Source of the DNA: Thiohalospira sp046546335
Lineage (GTDB): Bacteria > Pseudomonadota > Gammaproteobacteria > Thiohalospirales > Thiohalospiraceae
DNA length: 46,021 nucleotides
Assembly: GCF_046546335.1 (NCBI RefSeq)
Contig: NZ_JBKGYA010000001.1
Reading direction: 5' to 3' (one strand)
Below, piece after piece: positions 16,321 through 22,529 of the stretch. The number at the start of each line of letters is the position of its first letter. Positions within the stretch are counted from its first letter, which is position 1. A program made the position numbers and the translations under genes. The notes below the pieces were generated by a model. It saw only the letters and a program-made list of their open reading frames with translations, was not told the DNA's origin and did not search any database.

Positions 16321-17617
16321 GCGCCATGAGCTCCTCGATGGCGTCGGGGTCCGAGGGGACGTCGTCGGTGAGGACCTCGCAGCCGTCGGCGGTGACCACC
16401 ACGTCGTCCTCGATGCGGATGCCGATCCCCTGGAGCCGCTCCGGCGCCTGCCCGCCCGGGGCGAAGTAGAGCCCCGGCTCCACGGTGAGCGCCATGCCCG
16501 GCTCCAGCTCCCGCCACTGCTCGCCGATCTTGTAGTCGCCCACGTCGTGGACGTCGCGGCCCAGCCAGTGGCCGGTGCGGTGCATGAAGAAGGGCTTGAA
16601 GGCGCCCGTCTCGATGAGGTGGTCCACCTCGCCGGAGAGGGCGCCCAGGTCCACCAGCCCCTGGACCAGGACCCGCAGGGCGGCCTGGTGGGGCTGGTCC
16701 CAGTGGTTGCCCGGCCGCACCGCGTCGATGGCGGCGTGCTGGGCGGCCAGGACGATGTCGTAGACCTCGCGCTGGAGGCCGGAGAAGCGGCCGTTCACCG
16801 GGAAGGTCCGGGTGATGTCGGCGGCGTAGCCGGCGTACTCGCCGCCGGCATCCACCAGCACCAGGTCGCCGTCGCGCAGCTCGGCCTCGTTCTCGGTGTA
16901 GTGGAGGATGCAGCCGTTGGCGCCGCCGCCGACGATGGGCGGATAGGCCGGCGCGCTGCACCCCTCCCGCCGGAAGACGTACTGGTACTCCGCCTCCAGG
17001 GCGTACTCCATCATCCCCGGGCGGCAGGCCTGCATGGCGCGCCGGTGGGCCGCGGCGGAGATCCGGGCGGCGGTGCGCATGTGCGCCACCTCCTCCGGCC
17101 CCTTGTAGAGGCGCATCTCGTGGAGGATGTGGTCCAGGGCGACGAACTCGCCGGGGGTGTGGATCCCGGCGCGGCTGCGCTCGCGCAGGCGGTTGATCCA
17201 GCCGATGAGCTTGGTGTCGAACTCGGCGTCCAGCCCCATGGTGCAGTAGACCCGGGCGCGGTTCTCCAGCAGCCCGGGGAGGATGTCGTCCAGGTCGCCG
17301 ATGGGGAAGGAGTCGTCGGCGCCGTAGCGCGCCACCGCCCCCTCCTGGCCGGCGCGGCGCCCCTCCCAGGTCTCCCTGTCCGGGTCGCGCTCGCGGCAGA
17401 AGAGGAGGTATTCGCCGTGGGGCCGGCCCGGCGCCAGCACCATCACCGCCTCCGGCTCCGGGAAGCCGGTGAGGTAGTGGAAGTCGGAGTCGGGCCGGAA
17501 GGGGTAGTGGACGTCGCGGTTGCGCTGGCGCTCCGGGGCGGTGGGGAGGATGGCGATGCCGTCCTCGCCCATGGCCTCCCGGAGGCGCTGGCGGCGCTGC
17601 GCGAAGGGATCGCTCAC
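16313..17617 (-). CDS. pepP: Xaa-Pro aminopeptidase
   Basis: PepP removes an N-terminal residue next to proline. The 434-residue product has an N-terminal creatinase-like domain (about 1-170) and a C-terminal pita-bread peptidase domain. The expected metal ligands are visible in the blocks VLVDAGGEYAGYAADITRTF (two Asp), HRTGHWLGRDVHDVG (His), MALTVEPGLY (Glu) and GIGIRIEDDVVV (Glu). The length matches the E. coli enzyme. It sits between ygfB and ubiH in the conserved ubiquinone cluster. Confidence 0.95.
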   Translation of the reverse strand: MSDPFAQRRQRLREAMGEDGIAILPTAPERQRNRDVHYPFRPDSDFHYLTGFPEPEAVMVLAPGRPHGEYLLFCRERDPDRETWEGRRAGQEGAVARYGADDSFPIGDLDDILPGLLENRARVYCTMGLDAEFDTKLIGWINRLRERSRAGIHTPGEFVALDHILHEMRLYKGPEEVAHMRTAARISAAAHRRAMQACRPGMMEYALEAEYQYVFRREGCSAPAYPPIVGGGANGCILHYTENEAELRDGDLVLVDAGGEYAGYAADITRTFPVNGRFSGLQREVYDIVLAAQHAAIDAVRPGNHWDQPHQAALRVLVQGLVDLGALSGEVDHLIETGAFKPFFMHRTGHWLGRDVHDVGDYKIGEQWRELEPGMALTVEPGLYFAPGGQAPERLQGIGIRIEDDVVVTADGCEVLTDDVPSDPDAIEELMAHE

Positions 17618-17626
17618 TGGGGCCTC

Positions 17627-18205
17627 CTAGTGGAAGGTGGCGCCGCTGCCCAGCGGCGGCGCCGAGGTGGGCTGGAGCTCCTCCATGACCAGCAGGGTGG
17701 CGGTACGCAGGTACTCCACCAGCTCCACGTAGGCCTCCTCGTCCTCCTCGCCGCCGTCCAGCTCGAAGGAGCCGGCCTGGCTCAGCTCCACCAGGTCCCG
17801 GGCCACCTCGGCGGCATCGCCGGGCAGGCCGTCCACGTCCCGGATCCCGCCCTCGGCCATCCCCTCCAGGAAGCCCAGGCACCAGTCGCCCAGGGCCTCC
17901 ACCCGGGCGGCCAGGGCCACGGAGTCCGGCGGCAGCAGCGGCTCGAAGCGCAGATTGGGGTCGTTGAGCTGCAGCCGGGTGGCCTTGTGCAGGCGTTGCA
18001 GGGGCTCCTGCGCCTCCCGGGCCAGGGCGTTGTCCGGATCGTATTCCGGCGCCAGCGCGGCCAGCCAGGCGTCGAACGCCTGGTCCCCGGCGGCGCAGGT
18101 CCGGCCGCACAGGCGCCCCTGGACCTCGGCGGGATGGGCGTCGAGCTCCAGGCGGCGCAGGGCGTCCTGGACCTCGTCGTAGGTGGCGGCGGTCTCTTCG
18201 GTCAT
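17627..18205 (-). CDS. ygfB: YgfB family (UPF0149) protein
   Basis: The 192-residue acidic helical protein has the family pattern: an N-terminal LxxHPAEVQGRLCGRTCA block (about 21-38), a central LGDWCLGFLEGMAEG helix pair, and a C-terminal EAYVELVEYLRTATLLVMEEL helix. YgfB relatives are cytosolic and always encoded near pepP; in some pseudomonads the protein is described as a regulator. A very acidic GGEEDEEAY insert near the C-terminus fits the acidic proteome. The start is one base after the upstream stop and 9 bases separate its stop from the pepP start. Confidence 0.9.
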   Translation of the reverse strand: MTEETAATYDEVQDALRRLELDAHPAEVQGRLCGRTCAAGDQAFDAWLAALAPEYDPDNALAREAQEPLQRLHKATRLQLNDPNLRFEPLLPPDSVALAARVEALGDWCLGFLEGMAEGGIRDVDGLPGDAAEVARDLVELSQAGSFELDGGEEDEEAYVELVEYLRTATLLVMEELQPTSAPPLGSGATFH

Positions 18206-18206
18206 G

Positions 18207-18548
18207 TCAGAAGCGCTCGATGCGGGCCTCGTAGGGGAAGAGGACGATGCGGTAGATGTCCTCTCCGATCTGGATGTGGGTCCCCTGGGGACCGCCGATA
18301 CGGATGGTACTGCCCCCGCTGACGGAGGTGCCGCTGAGGCCGAAGGTCTTCTCGGCGATGAGGTGGTCGAACAGCGCCTGGAGCTCGTCCGCCGGGACGG
18401 AGGCGGTATTGTCCACCATGCGGCACGGCTTGCCGTTGTGCGCCGTCCCCTCGAGGATCACCGCATCCGGCCGCAGGGGATTCTCCGCCTCGTAGTCGTC
18501 CACCGAGAGACGGGCGAGCTCCTCCGCAGAGAGCTGATATTCCGCCAT
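18207..18548 (-). CDS. Hypothetical protein leading the ygfB-pepP-ubi operon
   Basis: This encodes 113 residues starting MAEYQLSAEELARLSVDDYE. I do not recognise a family. The first 30 residues are acidic and helical-looking. The second half has an alternating Gly/Ser/Ile pattern (SGTSVSGGSTIRIGGPQGTH) that looks like a small beta domain. No signal peptide or membrane segment is seen. The ATG at 18548 is taken because a TGnTAGGAT-type promoter lies only about 30 bases upstream, leaving no room for a longer protein. The next gene, ygfB, starts one base after this stop, so it is the first gene of the operon. Confidence 0.7.
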   Translation of the reverse strand: MAEYQLSAEELARLSVDDYEAENPLRPDAVILEGTAHNGKPCRMVDNTASVPADELQALFDHLIAEKTFGLSGTSVSGGSTIRIGGPQGTHIQIGEDIYRIVLFPYEARIERF

Positions 18549-18579
18549 AGTGTCGTACCCCGGCAATGATCCGTCTCGT

Positions 18580-18588
18580 ATCCTAGCA
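18580..18588 (-). promoter_or_regulatory. Extended -10 promoter for the ygfB-pepP-ubi operon
   Basis: The minus strand reads TGCTAGGAT (18588-18580), a TGn extended -10 element. No matching -35 is obvious, as is usual for this class. The predicted start is about 25 bases before the 113-codon gene. Confidence 0.5.
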
Positions 18589-18837
18589 CCCGCCCCGGGG
18601 AAGCCCAACCGCTCCCGGCCGGGGGTTGTCGGGTAAATCGGCACACTACGTGCTTGGCACCTGTATCCCGGGCCCGGGAGCAGCGATAATGGGTCCGGGC
18701 TCCGCCCCGACACCCCTCGGACCGAACGCACCCATGAACCGAAAACCGACCATCCTGACCACCCCCGACCGCCCCCGCCCGGGAACTGCCGTTCGGGTGT
18801 GCCTTTACAAACCACCCAAGAAGCGGTGTGGATCGTT
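18589..18837. other. Divergent intergenic region without a gene
   Basis: About 250 bases separate the ubi operon promoter from the DUF2062 gene. A perfect 12-base palindrome CCCGGGCCCGGG lies at 18667-18678. TTTACA at 18804-18809 could be a -35 for the downstream gene, though its -10 (TGTGGA, 17 bases on) is poor. No convincing open frame or RNA gene is seen. Confidence 0.4.
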
Positions 18838-19335
18838 ATGACACGCCTGCGCAGTCGCTTCCGCGCCCTGCGGCGCCAGGGCCACCGCTGGCTCGCCGGC
18901 CATCCGCGCCTGCAGCGGGTGCTGGAGGTCTCCGGCAGCCTGCACAGCCATCCGGAGGCCATCGCCCGCGGCGTGGCCGTGGGCCTGTTCATAGGGCTGA
19001 CGCCGACGGTGGGCTTCCAGACCGTCTTCATGATCATCGCCTGCATCCTGGTGGCCGGCAACTTCCCCGTCGCCTTCGCCGTCTCCTGGGTGAGCAATCC
19101 CTTCACCATGGCCCCGCTCTACTGGGGCTTCCACGCCCTGGGGGCAACCGCCGTGGCCCTCTGGCCCGGCCCCCTTCCCGACGCCGATGCCTGGTTCTTC
19201 CAGGGGGTGGGAGATGAACTCATCTTCACGGGGGTGGGCAGCCTGCTGGTGGCCATCCCCTTCTCCGTGGGCGGTTACTTCCTCACCCACCGGCTCACCG
19301 CCCTGCTGGAGCGCCGACGCCCCCGGGCCCGTTGA
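18838..19335 (+). CDS. DUF2062 inner-membrane protein
   Basis: The 165-residue protein belongs to the DUF2062 group: a basic N-terminus (RLRSRFRALRRQGHRWL), then SLHSHPEAIARGVAVGLFIGLTPTVGFQT, the family hallmark. Three or four membrane segments follow, including FMIIACILVAGNFPVAFAVSWVSNP (seen here only in part) and a C-terminal VAIPFSVGGYFLTHRL. The ATG at 18838 is used; an in-frame ATG at 18799 would add 13 residues but has no ribosome site. The function of the family is unknown; a role in envelope or glycolipid export is sometimes suggested. Confidence 0.85.
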   Translation: MTRLRSRFRALRRQGHRWLAGHPRLQRVLEVSGSLHSHPEAIARGVAVGLFIGLTPTVGFQTVFMIIACILVAGNFPVAFAVSWVSNPFTMAPLYWGFHALGATAVALWPGPLPDADAWFFQGVGDELIFTGVGSLLVAIPFSVGGYFLTHRLTALLERRRPRAR

Positions 19336-19360
19336 CCCCCCCGGGTGCCGGCTCTATAGT
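19332..19360 (+). promoter_or_regulatory. Sigma70-type promoter for the zapB-like/zapA pair
   Basis: TTGACC (19332-19337) and TATAGT (19355-19360) are 17 bases apart. The -35 overlaps the stop codon of the DUF2062 gene. Transcription would begin about 60 bases before the ZapB-like gene. Confidence 0.7.
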
Positions 19361-19428
19361 GCCATGGGCTCTCCCTGTCACGGGGTGAGCGCGCGGAGCC
19401 CCACCCACGGCCCAGCATCGGGGCAGCG

Positions 19429-19635
19429 ATGGAAGATGTCGACCTCAAGCAACTGGAATCCCGCGTGGAGTCACTCCTGCGCACGGTGGAACGCCTGCAG
19501 GAGGAGAATCGCTCCCTGCGCGAGCACCAGCAGAGCCTGATGACCGAACGGGCCCAGCTCATCGAGAAGACGGAGCTGGCCCGCTCACGGGTCGAGGGCA
19601 TGATCACCCGCCTCAAGTCCATGGAGCAGGAGTGA
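19429..19635 (+). CDS. ZapB-like coiled-coil protein
   Basis: The 68-residue product is almost entirely a predicted coiled coil: DLKQLESRVESLLRTVERLQ then ENRSLREHQ, with Leu/Val at heptad positions. Its size and placement just before zapA match the small TIGR02449-type proteins of Gammaproteobacteria and resemble ZapB, the Z-ring-associated filament protein. The stop codon overlaps the zapA ATG (TGATG). A ribosome site GGGGCAGCG precedes the ATG. Cell-division function is inferred from the neighbour and the coiled coil. Confidence 0.8.
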   Translation: MEDVDLKQLESRVESLLRTVERLQEENRSLREHQQSLMTERAQLIEKTELARSRVEGMITRLKSMEQE

Positions 19636-19985
19636 TGGCCGACGCCGAGACCGTCCCGGTCACCGTCCATATCCTCGACCGGGAATACCGCATCGCCTGC
19701 CGCGAGGACGAGAAGGAGTGCCTCATCGCCTCGGCGCGCTACCTCTCCGATCGCATGCGCGAGATCCGCGACTCCGGCAACATCGTCGGCATGGACCGCG
19801 TGGCCGTCATCGCCGCCCTGAACATCACCAACGAACTCCTCCAGGAACGCGACGAGCACAGCCGCGAGCGCAACGATACCCGCGAGCGCATCGCCCGGCT
19901 AACCGAGCGCATCGACGAGGCGCTGGAGGCCGAGGAGGCCGGCGGCGACGGCCGCAGCGACGAGGCCCCCGCCAGCTCCTCCTGA
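19635..19985 (+). CDS. zapA: Cell division protein ZapA
   Basis: ZapA binds FtsZ and bundles its filaments at mid-cell. The 116-residue product has the family globular head PVTVHILDREYRIACREDEKE (about 8-27 shown in part) and SARYLSDRMREIRDSG, followed by MDRVAVIAALNITNELL and a long C-terminal coiled coil. An extra acidic tail (EAEEAGGDGRSDEAPASSS) follows. The ATG at 19635 overlaps the previous stop; a GTG at 19632 could add one residue. The next gene is 6S RNA, the arrangement seen in E. coli. Confidence 0.93.
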   Translation: MADAETVPVTVHILDREYRIACREDEKECLIASARYLSDRMREIRDSGNIVGMDRVAVIAALNITNELLQERDEHSRERNDTRERIARLTERIDEALEAEEAGGDGRSDEAPASSS

Positions 19986-20068
19986 GCGCACCGCCTGCCC
20001 CGGTAGCACGCCCCCTTCTGCATGACAAGGCTGTTTATCCGGCCGCCAGATGTTCTAGGATCATCAGT

Positions 20069-20258
20069 GGTGTCCCCTGCGGTGTTCGCACACATCCGGG
20101 AAGACCCTTGAGCCTTAACGCAGCACCCGAAGGGGATCGATATCGTGGTGCGGTGAGCATGTCCGCCTTCGAGCGGAAAGCCTGATGCATCACTGAGCTC
20201 CCCGCCTTGAACCTCCGGTTCAAGGACGAAGGATGATGCGGCACAGGCGGGGGACACC
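20069..20258 (+). ncRNA. ssrS: 6S RNA (ssrS)
   Basis: 6S RNA binds sigma70 RNA polymerase in stationary phase by imitating an open promoter. The ends pair: GGTGTCCCC (20069-20077) with GGGGACACC (20250-20258). The 5' GCGGTGTTCGC segment, the central GGTGCGGTGAGCATG and the distal hairpin TTGAACCTCCGGTTCAAGG (20208-20226) match the E. coli RNA pattern. The position between zapA and the 5-formyl-THF cyclo-ligase gene is the conserved one. A -10-like TAGGAT at 20056-20061 lies the right distance upstream. Confidence 0.92.
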
Positions 20259-20356
20259 ACCCGCCTTTCCCGTTTTCGGTACTCGGAACCCGCTGTGGCC
20301 GGGGCCGGGAACACGTATGATCCATTCAGACCAGCAGCCGCCCCTCGGGGAACGCC

Positions 20357-20974
20357 GTGGAGACCAGCGAGAGCCGCAAGCAACTGCGCCGGCGCCTGCG
20401 CCGCGCCCGCCGCCACCTGGACCCGGTGGAGCGCCGACGGCGCTCCGCCCGGCTGGTGAGCCACCTGGCGCGCCACCCATGGTTCGTCTACAGCGACCGG
20501 ATCGCCCTCTACCTGCCCAACGACGGCGAGGTGGACCTGCGCCCGCTGGCGGAGCGCGCCTGGGCGATGCACAAGAGCTGCTACCTGCCGGTGATCGGCG
20601 GCCCCGGCATGCGCGCCATGCGCTTCGCCCCCTGGGGGCCGGAGACCCCCATGGCCCCCAACACCTACGGGATCCCGGAGCCGGTGGTCCCCCACCAGCA
20701 CCTGGTCCCCGCCTGGGGGCTGGACCTGCTGCTGCTGCCCCTGGTGGGCTTCGACCGCGCCGGCAACCGGCTGGGCATGGGGGGCGGCTTCTACGACCGC
20801 AGCCTCGCCTACCGCACCCGGCGGCGGGTGTGGAACCCGCCGCGGCTCATGGGCACGGCCTACGCGTTCCAGGAGGTGGAGGCGCTCAAGGCGGAATCAT
20901 GGGACATCCCGGTGGCCGCCGTGGCCACCGATGCCGGCATTGTCACGGCCGGCGCGGGTGCACCACCTCAGTAG
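20357..20974 (+). CDS. fau: 5-formyltetrahydrofolate cyclo-ligase
   Basis: This ATP-dependent enzyme converts 5-formyl-THF to 5,10-methenyl-THF, recycling folate that glycine/serine metabolism can trap. The 205-residue product has the basic N-terminal helix (SRKQLRRRLRRARRHLDP), the folate-site region LYLPNDGEVDLRPL and the signature DLLLLPLVGFDRAGNRLGMGGGFYDR (shown only to mark 138-163; key residues are the GMGGGFYD loop and the preceding Asp and Arg). The GTG start at 20357 follows GGGGAACGCC. Its 3' end overlaps a minus-strand small gene by 7 bases. Confidence 0.93.
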   Translation: METSESRKQLRRRLRRARRHLDPVERRRRSARLVSHLARHPWFVYSDRIALYLPNDGEVDLRPLAERAWAMHKSCYLPVIGGPGMRAMRFAPWGPETPMAPNTYGIPEPVVPHQHLVPAWGLDLLLLPLVGFDRAGNRLGMGGGFYDRSLAYRTRRRVWNPPRLMGTAYAFQEVEALKAESWDIPVAAVATDAGIVTAGAGAPPQ

Positions 20975-21072
20975 ACGGTCGCCAGGGCGTCGCCGGCGAA
21001 GGTGGTGACCAGGAAGCCGACGACTACCAGAATGGTGATGGCGGTGATGAGATCGGGCTTTCTGCTTTTCAT
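20968..21072 (-). CDS. 34-residue single-pass membrane protein
   Basis: A strong ribosome site (AGGAGGGG) stands 4 bases before an ATG at 21072 and the frame runs to a TGA at 20970-20968. The product starts MKSRKPDLIT, continues with one hydrophobic segment (AITILVVVGFLVTTFAG) and ends DALATVY. The short basic N-terminus suggests an inside orientation. It lies downstream of the TonB-PepSY-66-residue operon on the same strand, 96 bases away, so it may be the last gene or have its own promoter. No family is recognised. Confidence 0.65.
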   Translation of the reverse strand: MKSRKPDLITAITILVVVGFLVTTFAGDALATVY

Positions 21073-21137
21073 GTTCCCCTCCTTGTATCAGGTTTCCGAT
21101 GGGGTCCCGATGCACCCCCAATGAAACACGGTATTCC

Positions 21138-21154
21138 CCCTCATTCCGTGAGGG
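21138..21154 (-). terminator. Weak hairpin after the PepSY operon
   Basis: CCCTCA (21138-21143) pairs with TGAGGG (21149-21154). It lies 15 bases past the stop of the 66-residue gene on the minus strand. It lacks a T tract, so termination is uncertain. Confidence 0.3.
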
Positions 21155-21168
21155 TGGTCACATTTTGC

Positions 21169-21369
21169 TCACCGCCGGTCTGGCTGCCGCGGGAGCAGGG
21201 CCCGCACCAGGACCGGCAGGCTGAGCAGGATCGGAACCGCCAGGCCAGCCCAGGCCAGGGCATCGGCCGGCCCCTCCAGGAGGAGGCCGGCCACCAGTCC
21301 GAGGGCCGAGGCGACCCCGGCTGCCACCGGCAGCCGCCAGACCCGTGCCCAGTCGCCGTTCCGCCTCAT
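21169..21369 (-). CDS. 66-residue two-pass membrane protein of the PepSY operon
   Basis: This encodes MRRNGDWARVWRLPVAAGV... with two hydrophobic segments (about 14-33 and 39-60), a basic N-terminus and a basic C-terminal tail (RALLPRQPDRR). The ATG at 21369 overlaps the stop of the PepSY gene (ATGA), a strong sign of translational coupling. It resembles, in size and position only, small membrane proteins found with TonB-PepSY iron loci. No named family is recognised. A role in assembly or electron supply for the PepSY protein is a guess. Confidence 0.75.
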   Translation of the reverse strand: MRRNGDWARVWRLPVAAGVASALGLVAGLLLEGPADALAWAGLAVPILLSLPVLVRALLPRQPDRR

Positions 21370-22481
21370 GCCCGCTCTCCGCTGCCGACCCGGGGGGACG
21401 CCCGGCCATTGCCCCGCTTCAGCCAGAGATAGAGACCGCTGATGAGCACGGCGATGGCGATGAGGTCGAGCACCGCCCAGAGGACCTTCATGGGCATTCC
21501 GCCATAATCGCCGAAATGCAGCGGCTGCGAAACCAGCAGGGTTGTAACATACCACGGCATCTCCGGCGTGGCGGTGACCTCCGCCGTATCGGCGTCGACC
21601 ATCACCGGCCGGAGCAGCTCCGAGGTCAGCGGCGTCCGGCCCATCATGAAGGCCATGTAGTGGCCCTCGCTGCTGAAGCTGGTACCCGGGAAGGCGACGA
21701 AGCTGATGGCACTCTCCGGCATCGCCTCCCGGGCGGCGGCCACGGCGGCCTCCGCGGACCCCTCGCCGCTGCCCTCGTCGGCCCCGGCGGTCATGGCCTG
21801 GATCTCGGAGGACTGCCAGTGGGAGAAGATGGGGATGGAGAGGGTCCCGATGACCCCGGTCGCCCCCACCACCAGCACCCAGACCAGGGTGATCATGCCC
21901 ACGCCGTTGTGGAAATCCAGCCAGCGCAGGCGTGGGGCCGGCCCGCGGACCTCGCCACAACGGGCACGCCCCAGGTAGGGGGCGTAGATCACCGCCCCGG
22001 AGATCAGGGACACGAGGAAGAGCAGCCCCGTGAATCCGAGGAAGAGGGAGCCCTTCACCCCGGCGAAGAGGTCGATGTGCAGGTGCTGGAGGATCTCCAT
22101 GATCCCCTCGCCCACCGGGTAGTCGCTGAGCAGCTCCCCGGTCCGCGCATCGTAGCCCAGGAAGGAGGCCGTCTCCGGATCGGTCAGGCTCTCGCCGGTG
22201 CGCACGAACCAGACATCCGGCGCGTGTTCGTCCCGGACCAGGAACTGGACCACCTCCTCCGGCCGCCGCTGGCGGGCATCGGCGAGGATGGTATCGACAT
22301 CGGCGCGCTGACCGCTCTCCTCCAGGGGCGGGACCTCCGGGGCGTAGCCCAGGGCGTGGTCGATCTCCTCCTGGAAGACGAGAGGCAGGCCGGTGATGAA
22401 GAGCAGGAGCATGAAGGGGGTGGAAAGCAGCCCGGTCCACTTGTGGATCCGGTACCACATCCGTAATCGCTGGCCGTTCAT
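21366..22481 (-). CDS. PepSY-associated membrane protein (putative ferric-siderophore reductase)
   Basis: The 371-residue protein has the PepSY-TM layout. An N-terminal membrane segment follows YRIHKWTGLL (the usual His-containing start). Then come a periplasmic PepSY domain, LQHLHIDLFAG before the second segment, a third after RWLDFHNGVGM, and a last segment near LWAVLDLIAIAVLISGLYLW. The His residues at the membrane edges are typical candidates for heme or iron contact. The start at 22481 (MNGQRLRMW) follows GGAGGACCC; a more upstream in-frame Met lacks a ribosome site. The gene follows the TonB receptor gene on the same strand, so it probably handles the imported ferric complex. Confidence 0.87.
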   Translation of the reverse strand: MNGQRLRMWYRIHKWTGLLSTPFMLLLFITGLPLVFQEEIDHALGYAPEVPPLEESGQRADVDTILADARQRRPEEVVQFLVRDEHAPDVWFVRTGESLTDPETASFLGYDARTGELLSDYPVGEGIMEILQHLHIDLFAGVKGSLFLGFTGLLFLVSLISGAVIYAPYLGRARCGEVRGPAPRLRWLDFHNGVGMITLVWVLVVGATGVIGTLSIPIFSHWQSSEIQAMTAGADEGSGEGSAEAAVAAAREAMPESAISFVAFPGTSFSSEGHYMAFMMGRTPLTSELLRPVMVDADTAEVTATPEMPWYVTTLLVSQPLHFGDYGGMPMKVLWAVLDLIAIAVLISGLYLWLKRGNGRASPRVGSGERA

Positions 22482-22529
22482 GGGTCCTCCGGGCCGGCGC
22501 ACCGGCATAGCGGTGCGCCAGCGAGCGGG

